From an uncultured Clostridium sp. (GTDB lineage: Bacteria; Bacillota_A; Clostridia; Lachnospirales; Lachnospiraceae), in NCBI GenBank assembly GCA_947174825.1, contig CAMWKN010000073.1:1-7275 (forward strand): 7,275 nucleotides of DNA, read 5' to 3'. Below the pieces are notes generated by a model, which saw only the letters and a list, made by a program, of their open reading frames with translations, was not told the origin of the DNA and did no database searches. A program made the translations under genes and the position numbers. Shown here piece after piece: positions 1 to 5,808 of this stretch (position 1 is its first letter; every line of letters starts with the position of its first letter).

Positions 1-14
1 CCCCTATAGGGTAT
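1..14. promoter_or_regulatory. Putative CsoR operator, cut by the window edge
   Basis: A perfect 10-bp palindrome, CCCTATAGGG, lies at 2-11 and continues rightward into GGGTAT. Operators of CsoR-family copper repressors are typically C-tract/G-tract palindromes flanked by TA-rich ends, so this fits both by form and by sitting about 40 bp upstream of a csoR gene. The left flank is outside the window, and position 1 (C) already breaks the symmetry of the outer arm. TATGCT at 12-17 could be a weak -10 element overlapped by the operator, but its -35 would be out of view. I infer that apo-CsoR binds here and represses csoR-copA. I found no second C-tract/G-tract palindrome between csoR and copA. 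Confidence 0.55.
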
Positions 15-53
15 GCTGCTTTCGTGATAAATTGTTTAGAAATGAGGATGATT

Positions 54-362
54 ATGTCAGAAATAAAGGAAGAATGTTGTTGTAATCGGACAAAAGAGCG
101 TTCTGATAAGGAATACCAAGATCTGATTCATCGTTTGAACCGGATTGAGGGACAGATTCGTGGGATCCGGGGTATGGTGGAGCGGGACGCTTATTGTACG
201 GATATTCTCACACAGGTGGCAGCGGCTAATGCGGCGCTAAATAGTTTTAATAAAACTTTGTTGTCTAATCACATAAAAACCTGTGTGACAAGGGATATTA
301 AAGAGGGTAATGAAGAAACGGTAGATGAGTTAATTCAGATGCTGCAGAAACTTATGAAGTAA
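54..362 (+). CDS. csoR: CsoR family copper-sensing transcriptional repressor
   Basis: This is a 102-aa all-helical DNA-binding repressor of the CsoR/RcnR family (DUF156). The family binds operators in the apo form and leaves them on metal binding. The Cu(I) ligand set typical of CsoR is visible as Cys48 in DAYC and His73/Cys77 in NHIKTC (HxxxC). This favours CsoR over CstR (no His) or RcnR (several His). The segment RLNRIEGQIRGI at about 27-38 is the usual family helix. The start is ATG 54, because GAGG at 44-47 lies 6 nt upstream. An upstream in-frame GTG (24) and ATGs (42, 48) would add up to 10 residues but lack a well-placed site. An unusual Cys8-Cys9-Cys10 run sits in the disordered N-terminal tail. 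The downstream neighbour is the copper pump copA with no terminator between, so an autoregulated csoR-copA operon is likely. Confidence 0.93.
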   Translation: MSEIKEECCCNRTKERSDKEYQDLIHRLNRIEGQIRGIRGMVERDAYCTDILTQVAAANAALNSFNKTLLSNHIKTCVTRDIKEGNEETVDELIQMLQKLMK

Positions 363-521
363 TAGGATAGCTTGAAATAGAGTGGAATCTCATAGCTATT
401 GCATTGAACTGTTTATAGTGGTGCAGTAAGGAATATTATTAACATAATAAAATGAAGCAATTTAACCTACTGTTTATTGAATATTTATTATATTAGGCAG
501 GAATGAGGAGAGTGATAGAGA
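363..521 (+). other. csoR-copA intergenic region, no terminator seen
   Basis: These 159 A/T-rich bases hold no open frame worth calling. An inverted repeat pairs ATAGCT (367-372) with AGCTAT (394-399) across a 21-nt loop. It has no T tract, so it is not a convincing terminator. A possible weak promoter is TTGAAC (404-409), 17 bp, then TAAGGA (427-432), whose -10 is poor. The copA ribosome binding site is AGGAG at 506-510, 11 nt before the ATG. The simplest reading is readthrough from the csoR promoter, perhaps with some mRNA structure between the genes. Confidence 0.4.
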
Positions 522-3104
522 ATGGAACAGTATGCAGTGACAGGGATGAGCTGTGCCGCTTGCAGTGCCAGAGTGGAAAAAGCGGTGTCCGCAGTGCCGG
601 GGGTACAGTCGGTATCGGTAAGCCTGTTGACCAATTCCATGGGAATTGAAGGCAATGCAGAACCGGGGGAGATTATTCGGGCAGTGCAGGAGGCAGGCTA
701 TGGTGCTTCCCAGAAAGGAGCGGCAGGCGAAGCACAGGCAAACAGTTCGTCGGATGCCTTAGAAGCTTTACAGGATCATGATACACCTTTGCTTCGGAAG
801 CGTTTAATGGTGTCGGTGGTCTTTTTGTTGATCCTGATGTATTTTTCCATGGGAGCCATGATGTGGGGATGGCCACTGCCGGCATATTTTTCGTGTAATT
901 ATGTGGCGCTGGGGCTGACGCAGTTATTGTTAACGGTTATTATCATGGTGGTAAACCAGAAGTTTTTTGTCAGTGGTTTTCGTAGCTTGTGGCACAGAGC
1001 ACCCAATATGGATACCTTGGTGGCTTTGGGTGCCAGTGCCGCCTTTATTTACAGTACCTATGCATTATTTGCTATGACGGATGCACAGCTGCATGGTGGA
1101 GCAGATGCAGCAATGCACTATATGCACGAGTTTTATTTTGAATCGGCGGCAATGATTCTGACCTTAATTACGGTGGGCAAGATGTTGGAGGCACGTTCTA
1201 AAGGCAAGACCACGGATGCTCTAAAGGGATTAATGAGACTGGCACCTCGCACAGCCACGGTTGTACGGGACGGGGTAGAGACAGAGGTGGCAATTGAACA
1301 GGTTAAAATCGGAGATCAATTCGTGGTACGCCCTGGCGAAAATATCCCAGTGGATGGGATTGTTTTGGAGGGCAGCAGTGCCGTCAATGAATCTGCACTG
1401 ACCGGAGAGAGTATCCCTGTGGATAAAGAAACGGGAGATACCGTGTCAGCGGCAACGGTAAATCAATCCGGCTTTCTACGCTGTGAGGCAAGCAGAGTAG
1501 GGCAGGATACCACTCTTTCCCAGATTATCCAGATGGTTAGTGATGCGGCGGCGACCAAAGCCCCTATTGCAAAGGTGGCAGATCAGGTATCCGGCATCTT
1601 TGTGCCAGTAGTCATTGGCATTGCATTGCTTACCATCGCTGTGTGGCTTCTGGCAGGACAGAGCATGGGCTATGCCTTGGCACGGGGAATTTCCGTGCTG
1701 GTGATCAGCTGTCCCTGCGCTTTGGGGCTTGCTACACCGGTTGCCATTATGGTGGGAAATGGTGTGGGTGCCAGACATGGTATTATGTTCAAGAATGCTG
1801 TCTCTCTGGAGCAGACTGGCAAGATGCAGATTGTCGCTTTAGATAAGACAGGAACCATTACCAATGGAGAATCCCGGGTGACGGATCTGGTTCCAGCAGA
1901 CGGTGTTCCAGAAAAAGATCTGTTATATTATGCTTATGCATTAGAGCGGCATAGCGAGCACCCATTGGCAAAGTCGATTTTGCTTTACGGACAGGAACAT
2001 GGAGTGCCGGAAGTGGAGGTACAGGACTTTTCGGCAGTACCTGGAAATGGCTTGCGGGCAATATGTCAGGAGAAATCCTTGGGAGATTCCCAGGGAGTTT
2101 CTCTGGCAGGAGGTAACGAACGGTTTATATCGGAACAGGCACAGATACCGGATACCCTTCGCAAACAGGCAGAACAATTGGCGGAGCAGGGGAAAACACC
2201 TCTATACTTTGCGAAAAATGGAAAGCTCTTAGGCGTGATTGCGGTTGCTGATGTAATCAAAGAGGACAGTATACAGGCGGTACAGGAATTGCAGGGAATG
2301 GGGCTGCATGTGGTTATGCTGACAGGAGATAATGAGAGAACCGCCAATGCAATTGGCGCACAGGTAGGCGTAGATGAGGTGATTGCCGGAGTACTGCCGG
2401 ACGGAAAGGAAAGTGTGATCCGTCGTTTTCAGAAACGTGGAAAAGTTGCCATGGTGGGAGATGGTATCAATGATGCTCCGGCATTGACCAGAGCAGATAT
2501 GGGAATTGCCATTGGTGCTGGTACGGATATTGCCATTGATGCAGCAGATGTGGTATTGATGAAAAGCAGGCTGCGGGATGTACCGGCAGCGATCCGGTTA
2601 AGCCGTGCCACCCTGCGTAATATCCACCAAAACCTGTTCTGGGCATTCTTTTATAATGTGGTGGGGATTCCTTTGGCAGCAGGGGTATGGATTCCTCTGT
2701 TTCACTGGGAATTAAATCCCATGTTTGGGGCGGCGGCAATGAGCCTGTCCAGCTTTTGCGTCGTTACCAATGCACTTCGATTAAATCTTTGCCGTCTCTA
2801 TGATGCCGGCAGAGATAAAAAAATAAAAAATAAAGGTCTGGATGCAGTAGTACAGGATACTGCAGCAGATACCAGCAAAAAGGAGGAAAAAGTAATGAAT
2901 AAGACAATGAAGATTGAAGGAATGATGTGTGGACATTGTGAGGCATCTGTCAAAAAGGCATTGGAGGCACTGGATCAGGTGGAAAGTGCAGAGGTTAGCC
3001 ATGAAGCAGGAACCGCAGTGGTGTCCCTAAAAGAGGATACACCGGATTCTGTTCTGACAAAGGCTGTGGAAGATCAGGATTATAAGGTCCTGGGTATTGA
3101 GTAG
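522..3104 (+). CDS. copA: Copper-exporting P1B-type ATPase with C-terminal CopZ-like domain
   Basis: This 860-aa membrane pump exports Cu(I) from the cytoplasm using ATP. An N-terminal heavy-metal-associated (HMA) domain has GMSCAAC (Cys11, Cys14). About eight membrane segments follow, near 95-115, 125-147, 163-184, 203-222, 355-379, 386-412, 701-723 and 730-755. The actuator domain has TGES (294-297). The intramembrane CPC (397-399) marks copper-type P1B pumps, as do YN (711-712) and MSLSS (740-744) in the last helices. The catalytic core has DKTGT with phosphorylated Asp441, the HP motif (480-481), TGDN (601-604) and GDGIND (646-651). A charged linker of about 30 residues (762-791) leads to a second HMA domain with GMMCGHC (Cys803, Cys806). 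Most copper ATPases carry their HMA domains at the N terminus; the C-terminal copy looks like a fused CopZ chaperone. All catalytic motifs are intact, so the pump should be active. It follows csoR, which probably controls it. Confidence 0.96.
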   Translation: MEQYAVTGMSCAACSARVEKAVSAVPGVQSVSVSLLTNSMGIEGNAEPGEIIRAVQEAGYGASQKGAAGEAQANSSSDALEALQDHDTPLLRKRLMVSVVFLLILMYFSMGAMMWGWPLPAYFSCNYVALGLTQLLLTVIIMVVNQKFFVSGFRSLWHRAPNMDTLVALGASAAFIYSTYALFAMTDAQLHGGADAAMHYMHEFYFESAAMILTLITVGKMLEARSKGKTTDALKGLMRLAPRTATVVRDGVETEVAIEQVKIGDQFVVRPGENIPVDGIVLEGSSAVNESALTGESIPVDKETGDTVSAATVNQSGFLRCEASRVGQDTTLSQIIQMVSDAAATKAPIAKVADQVSGIFVPVVIGIALLTIAVWLLAGQSMGYALARGISVLVISCPCALGLATPVAIMVGNGVGARHGIMFKNAVSLEQTGKMQIVALDKTGTITNGESRVTDLVPADGVPEKDLLYYAYALERHSEHPLAKSILLYGQEHGVPEVEVQDFSAVPGNGLRAICQEKSLGDSQGVSLAGGNERFISEQAQIPDTLRKQAEQLAEQGKTPLYFAKNGKLLGVIAVADVIKEDSIQAVQELQGMGLHVVMLTGDNERTANAIGAQVGVDEVIAGVLPDGKESVIRRFQKRGKVAMVGDGINDAPALTRADMGIAIGAGTDIAIDAADVVLMKSRLRDVPAAIRLSRATLRNIHQNLFWAFFYNVVGIPLAAGVWIPLFHWELNPMFGAAAMSLSSFCVVTNALRLNLCRLYDAGRDKKIKNKGLDAVVQDTAADTSKKEEKVMNKTMKIEGMMCGHCEASVKKALEALDQVESAEVSHEAGTAVVSLKEDTPDSVLTKAVEDQDYKVLGIE
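2881..2897 (+). promoter_or_regulatory. Internal Shine-Dalgarno and start codon inside copA
   Basis: AGGAGG occupies 2881-2886, preceded by an A run, and is followed after exactly 8 nt by an ATG at 2895-2897. This ATG is in frame with copA (codon 792). The spacing and match are better than those of the copA start itself (AGGAG, 11 nt). The site encodes the end of the charged linker (KKEEKV), a segment under little structural constraint, and it sits precisely at the domain boundary. Both facts favour real initiation over chance. Confidence 0.6.
2895..3104 (+). CDS. Possible separately translated CopZ-like copper chaperone, internal to copA
   Basis: Initiation at the in-frame internal ATG would give a 69-residue protein ending at the copA stop codon. 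That is the usual size of a free CopZ. It is a complete HMA domain with the Cu(I) motif MCGHC (internal residues 11-15) near the N terminus, followed by the helix [11 protein letters not shown]. CopZ proteins carry Cu(I) in the cytoplasm, deliver it to CopA, and in several Firmicutes also load CsoR. No separate copZ is visible in this window, so an internally initiated product would fill that role. The alternative is that the site is only incidental and the domain is always tethered to the pump. The fold is certain; separate production is inference. Confidence 0.5.
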   Translation: MNKTMKIEGMMCGHCEASVKKALEALDQVESAEVSHEAGTAVVSLKEDTPDSVLTKAVEDQDYKVLGIE

Positions 3105-3118
3105 GAGTATCCCATCAA

Positions 3119-3167
3119 ATATTAGCTTAAAACAGGAATATTCTCATAAAGCGGGAATATTCCTGTT
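3119..3167. repeat. 49-bp direct repeat, copy 1 (terminator-containing)
   Basis: This segment matches 4639-4687 at 44 of 49 positions with no gap (constant offset 1520). The differences are four bases just before the hairpin (3124, 3125, 3126, 3128) and one in the loop (3153). Similarity stops abruptly at the end of the hairpin's right arm, so the tails differ. The two copies bracket the Rpn-like gene together with its promoter and leader. Confidence 0.8.
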
Positions 3168-3175
3168 TATTCATT
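3130..3175 (+). terminator. Hairpin terminator downstream of copA
   Basis: AAACAGGAATATTC (3130-3143) pairs perfectly over 14 bp with GAATATTCCTGTTT (3155-3168). The stem can extend inward through a G-U and a C-G pair. It begins 26 nt after the copA stop. The following stretch is T-rich but interrupted (TTTATTCATT), so termination on the + strand is likely but less classic than at the second copy. It should insulate copA from the Rpn-like gene. Confidence 0.8.
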
Positions 3176-3195
3176 ATATTGGAAAATGTTTGTGT

Positions 3196-3226
3196 ATAGA
3201 GTGGTACGCTATAAAAACCACTATAT
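3196..3226. repeat. Imperfect inverted repeat upstream of the Rpn-like gene promoter
   Basis: ATAGAGTGGT (3196-3205) and ACCACTATAT (3217-3226) are complementary at 9 of 10 positions across an 11-nt spacer. It lies about 75 bp upstream of the predicted -35, outside the expected transcript. It could be an operator-like site or a chance palindrome. Nothing else in 3176-3300 looks coding or structured. Confidence 0.3.
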
Positions 3227-3300
3227 GACAGGTTAGCAGAAATTACCCATCAATTAGAAATGTGTGTGAAAAAAATGGGGAAAATCAAACTAAGAATACA

Positions 3301-3329
3301 TTGCATCTCCGATAAAATAATGTTATAAT
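3301..3329 (+). promoter_or_regulatory. Sigma-A promoter for the Rpn-like gene
   Basis: TTGCAT (3301-3306), a 17-bp spacer and a perfect TATAAT (3324-3329) make one of the best promoter matches in the window. TG at 3321-3322 adds an extended -10. Transcription should begin near 3336, giving an untranslated leader of about 260 nt before the ATG at 3597. The upstream terminator means this promoter probably drives the gene independently of copA. Confidence 0.7.
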
Positions 3330-3596
3330 CAGCGCAAAGCAGTTTTTCACATCAAATATGTATATTCTAAGCGATACGCTATCAAAATTATGAAGATCCA
3401 TTCATTATCCGAAAAATCTATGCTTTTATTACCAATTCATTTTCATAGGGCAGGGGATGCCGGATAATGATATTTTATCTTGTGCAGAACACTCCTGCTT
3501 TGGAGCACATTGCCATGAATGATAGGCTGTGCTGTTCCATGCAAATCAAAACAAGGGAGCACATACACAATGTGCCAAAACAAAGGAGGAGTTATT
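3330..3596 (+). other. Long, possibly structured 5' leader of the Rpn-like gene
   Basis: No convincing coding sequence lies here. An in-frame ATG at 3519 has no ribosome binding site. TCATTATCCG (3402-3411) and CGGATAATGA (3461-3470) form a 10-bp inverted repeat. Nearer the gene, GTGC/GCAC segments recur. TGTGC (3481-3485) can pair with GCACA (3505-3509). GCACATTG (3505-3512) can instead pair with CAATGTGC (3568-3575). GCACAT (3559-3564) can form a tight hairpin with ATGTGC (3570-3575), ending 8 nt before the ribosome binding site AGGAGG (3584-3589). These pairings are mutually exclusive, so the leader could act as a translational switch. It matches no riboswitch class that I recognise. Confidence 0.4.
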
Positions 3597-4565
3597 ATGA
3601 CAGGAAACAGGGAGTACAAAAGTGATGTATTTAGTATGTTAATGGAAGAGCCGCAGAATGCATTGGAATTGTATAATGCTGTAAATGGATCAGCTTATAC
3701 CGATTCTTCTCTGGTGGAGATCTGTACATTGGACAGGGGAATTTCCTTGACGGTTCGTAATGATGCTGCATTCGTATTAGATATGAATTTGAGCATTTAC
3801 GAACACCAGTCTACAGTATGTCCTAACATGCCGATTCGGAGTTTAATTTATTTTGTAATGACATTGGAAGATATCATAAAGGGCCGCAATATTTATGGAA
3901 GGAAGCAAATCATGATACCCACACCAAGATTTGCAGTATTCTATAATGGAGATGAAGAACAGCCGGAACAATATGAATTGAAATTATCGGATGCTTATGA
4001 GTATCCTGTGGAAAATCCGGAATTAGAGCTGAATTGCACAGTGTACAATATTAATTATGGCAAGAACCAGGAACTATTAGAGAAGTGTCCGTTTCTAAAA
4101 GAGTATATGATATTTGTGGATTGTGTCAGGAATAAGCACAAAGAGAATGGATATGACAATCTGGAGCATTGCATTGAATTGGCAATTGATTATTGTATTG
4201 AAAGGAATATCCTGCGGGAGTTTTTAATACGTAGGAGGACGGAGGTGGTAAAAGTCATGAAACTGGATTATACTTTTGACAGACAGTTAATGTTAGAACG
4301 TGAAGATAGTCGAGAGGAAGGACTTGAAGAAGGGCGTGAAGAGGGACGTGCAGAAGGACGTGTAGAAGGTAATAATGAAAAGTTGGTATCCCAAATATGC
4401 AAAAAATTGAAAAAAAGTAAGTCAATCGATGAAATTGCAGATGATTTAGAAGAGGATATATACGTGGTGGAGTCGATTTGTAAAATAGCAGAGCAATTTG
4501 CACCAGAGTATGATTATCAGCAGGTGATGGAACATTTTTTATCGATGCAAATGGCTAAGTTCTAG
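3597..4565 (+). CDS. Rpn family / PD-(D/E)XK nuclease-like protein with EGR repeats
   Basis: This 322-aa protein resembles the Rpn/PDDEXK_2 family, which is common in multiple copies in Clostridia and often annotated as transposase-like. Family members studied in E. coli are DNA endonucleases linked to recombination and phage defence. The putative catalytic stretch is 53-71: Asp56 and/or Asp62 followed by Glu69-x-Gln71 in IYEHQ, the (D/E)xQ form of the motif. Residues 98-175 (NIYGRK, PTPRFAVFYNG, CTVYNINYGKN, EYMIFV) complete the conserved core. Tetrapeptide EGxx repeats span 241-258. A helical C-terminal domain (about 261-322) includes KKLKKSKSIDEIADDLEED. The start is ATG 3597, because AGGAGG (3584-3589) lies 7 nt upstream; a start at 3519 would lack a site. 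The gene is visibly richer in A/T than copA or proA, and is bracketed by repeated terminators, suggesting an accessory origin. Family assignment is confident; nuclease activity is inferred. Confidence 0.8.
   Translation: MTGNREYKSDVFSMLMEEPQNALELYNAVNGSAYTDSSLVEICTLDRGISLTVRNDAAFVLDMNLSIYEHQSTVCPNMPIRSLIYFVMTLEDIIKGRNIYGRKQIMIPTPRFAVFYNGDEEQPEQYELKLSDAYEYPVENPELELNCTVYNINYGKNQELLEKCPFLKEYMIFVDCVRNKHKENGYDNLEHCIELAIDYCIERNILREFLIRRRTEVVKVMKLDYTFDRQLMLEREDSREEGLEEGREEGRAEGRVEGNNEKLVSQICKKLKKSKSIDEIADDLEEDIYVVESICKIAEQFAPEYDYQQVMEHFLSMQMAKF
4245..4565 (+). CDS. Possible internally initiated C-terminal protein of the Rpn-like gene
   Basis: Two Shine-Dalgarno sequences sit in tandem inside the gene, each with an in-frame start. 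AGGAGG (4233-4238) is 6 nt before GTG 4245 (residue 217, 106-aa product). GGAGG (4241-4245) is 11 nt before ATG 4257 (residue 221, 102-aa product), the same spacing seen at copA and hydF here. The product would lack the nuclease core and keep the EGxx repeats and the helical C-terminal domain. In enterobacterial rpn genes an internal start yields a small C-terminal protein that binds and inhibits the full-length toxic nuclease. The same layout here suggests an intragenic antitoxin. The first site uses tandem AGG AGG arginine codons. The alternative is that these purine-rich codons only resemble initiation sites. Confidence 0.45.
   Translation: MVKVMKLDYTFDRQLMLEREDSREEGLEEGREEGRAEGRVEGNNEKLVSQICKKLKKSKSIDEIADDLEEDIYVVESICKIAEQFAPEYDYQQVMEHFLSMQMAKF
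4317..4370 (+). repeat. Degenerate 12-bp tandem repeat encoding EGxx units
   Basis: About four and a half tandem units encode EGLE, EGRE, EGRA, EGRV and a final EG. The unit is approximately GAAGGACGTGAA, with mostly third-position differences. Such charged, helix-forming EGR runs are frequent in the C-terminal half of Rpn-like proteins. Slipped-strand changes in multiples of 12 bp would keep the frame and alter the length of the coiled segment. Confidence 0.75.
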
Positions 4566-4638
4566 GTCATAAAACGTAGCAGTTCTTGATAGGGACTATG
4601 TTTAGCCTAATGATAGGGGATGTTGCTATTCATAGTAT

Positions 4639-4687
4639 ATATTGATTCAAAACAGGAATATTCTCATAAAGCAGGAATATTCCTGTT
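4639..4687. repeat. 49-bp direct repeat, copy 2 (terminator-containing)
   Basis: This is the partner of 3119-3167, in the same orientation and 1520 bp downstream, with five mismatches. The hairpin arms are identical between copies, and only one loop base differs. Confidence 0.8.
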
Positions 4688-4695
4688 CGTTTTTT
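4650..4695 (+). terminator. Rho-independent terminator downstream of the Rpn-like gene
   Basis: AACAGGAATATTC (4651-4663) pairs perfectly with GAATATTCCTGTT (4675-4687), followed by CG and a run of six T (4690-4695). It starts 85 nt after the stop codon of the Rpn-like gene. It is the better terminator of the two copies. The unexplained bases 4566-4638 contain no open frame or clear element. Confidence 0.88.
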
Positions 4696-4803
4696 GTAAA
4701 CAATGAGCCAAGCGTAGGCTTACTTGATCTGCTTACCACTGTATTACAATTTTTGTACTTATAATAATCAAAAGGTCTTAAGTGCAAAAATGTAGTTCCC
4801 ATG

Positions 4804-4832
4804 TTGTAATTCCCAGTAGTTTTAGATATAAT
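4804..4832 (+). promoter_or_regulatory. Sigma-A promoter for the DegV family gene (and probably proA)
   Basis: TTGTAA (4804-4809), a 17-bp spacer and a perfect TATAAT (4827-4832) precede the DegV gene by about 40 bp. Transcription would begin near 4839, leaving a short leader with the ribosome binding site. Another TATAAT at 4760-4765 has no recognisable -35. Bases 4696-4803 contain nothing else that I can name. Confidence 0.68.
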
Positions 4833-4871
4833 AATACGGTTAGTAAAATGGTGTAGAAAAGAGGTGTCTTG

Positions 4872-5729
4872 ATGGAGAAAATTGCAGTAGTGACAGATAG
4901 TAATAGTGGAATTACGCCAGAGGAAGCAGATGCGTGGGGAATTACTGTGGTTCCAATGCCATTTTTGATTGAGGGTAAAATATTTTATGAAAACATTACG
5001 CTGACACAGGAACAATTTTATGATAAGTTATCAGAAAATATAGATATTTCTACTTCACAGCCTTCGCCAGAGGATGTGACCAAGATCTGGGATGATCTGC
5101 TGGAAACGGTGGATACCATTGTACACATTCCTATGTCCAGCGGATTGTCTGGATCGTGCCAGACAGCACTGATGTTGGCGCAGGACTATGATGACAAGGT
5201 ACAGGTGGTCAATAATCAGCGAATTTCCGTGACACAGAAGCAGTCGGTCAGAGATGCCCTGCAGTTAGTGGAAGAGGGGAAAACGGCGATAGAGATACGG
5301 GAAAAACTGGAAGAAGTCAAAATGGAATCCAGTATTTATATTATGTTGGATACCATGAAGTATCTGAAAAAGGGCGGTAGAGTCACTCCGGCAGCGGCGG
5401 CGCTGGGAACGGCATTACGTTTGAAACCTGTTTTGCAGATTCAGGGAGAGAAATTAGATGCCTATTCCATTGCCAAAACCACCAAAAAAGGTGTGGCAAA
5501 AATGCTTTCTGCCATGGAAGAGGATATTCAGAATCGCTTTGGTGGTGTGGAGAATGTCCATCTGGAAGTAGCGCATACCAATAATGAGAAGGCGGCGTTG
5601 GAGTTTCGGGATATGATACGGGAACATTTCGGTAGAGAGGAGATTGTAGTAGATCCCTTGTCTTTAAGCATATCCTGTCATATTGGATCGGGCGCTTTGG
5701 CAATTGCCTGTTCCAAGAAGATTGATTAA
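4872..5729 (+). CDS. DegV family fatty-acid-binding protein
   Basis: This 285-aa protein is a cytoplasmic DegV/FakB-type lipid-binding protein. The best-known members present a bound fatty acid to the kinase FakA for phosphorylation and entry into phospholipid synthesis; many paralogues have no assigned ligand. Family landmarks run the full length: VTDSNSGI near the N terminus (7-14), TSQPSP (61-66), SSGLSGS (89-95), LKKGGR (165-170) and HIGSGALA (270-277). The length equals the usual family size. The start is ATG 4872, because GAGGTG (4861-4866) lies 5 nt upstream; an adjacent in-frame TTG at 4869 is a weaker choice. No fakA is in view, so a role in fatty-acid salvage is only a family-based guess. 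proA follows after 79 nt without a terminator, so the two may be co-transcribed. Confidence 0.92.
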   Translation: MEKIAVVTDSNSGITPEEADAWGITVVPMPFLIEGKIFYENITLTQEQFYDKLSENIDISTSQPSPEDVTKIWDDLLETVDTIVHIPMSSGLSGSCQTALMLAQDYDDKVQVVNNQRISVTQKQSVRDALQLVEEGKTAIEIREKLEEVKMESSIYIMLDTMKYLKKGGRVTPAAAALGTALRLKPVLQIQGEKLDAYSIAKTTKKGVAKMLSAMEEDIQNRFGGVENVHLEVAHTNNEKAALEFRDMIREHFGREEIVVDPLSLSISCHIGSGALAIACSKKID

Positions 5730-5808
5730 CATGGTGACTGTGTAAATAGAAGACATAGATGCGCAACAAGTGATCAGCATATATACTGATACAGAAATGA
5801 GGTAAAGG

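Noticed and set aside
24..53. Upstream starts GTG 24, ATG 42 and ATG 48 for csoR
   Set aside because: The GAGG at 44-47 is correctly placed only for ATG 54, and the extra residues are not part of the CsoR fold.
367..399. ATAGCT/AGCTAT hairpin as a csoR terminator
   Set aside because: The stem is six A/T-rich pairs with a 21-nt loop and no T tract, too weak for intrinsic termination.
3519..3596. Upstream ATG extending the Rpn-like protein by 26 residues
   Set aside because: No Shine-Dalgarno sequence precedes it; AGGAGG with 7-nt spacing marks ATG 3597, and the extension does not resemble the family's N terminus.
3597..4565. Rpn-like gene as a transposase of an insertion sequence
   Set aside because: The bracketing repeats are direct terminator hairpins, not terminal inverted repeats, and no short target duplication is visible next to them; the protein has no DDE or HUH motif.
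4760..4765. TATAAT as the main -10 for the DegV gene
   Set aside because: No -35 lies at 16-18 bp, whereas the 4804-4832 pair has both elements and correct spacing.
4647..5015. 122-codon open frame on the - strand across the terminator and the DegV gene start
   Set aside because: It overlaps the hairpin, the promoter and the 5' part of a well-supported gene, and shows no protein family features.
5383..5769. 128-codon open frame on the - strand
   Set aside because: It is antisense to the DegV family gene, rich in Pro/His/Ser from reversed codons, with no start signal.
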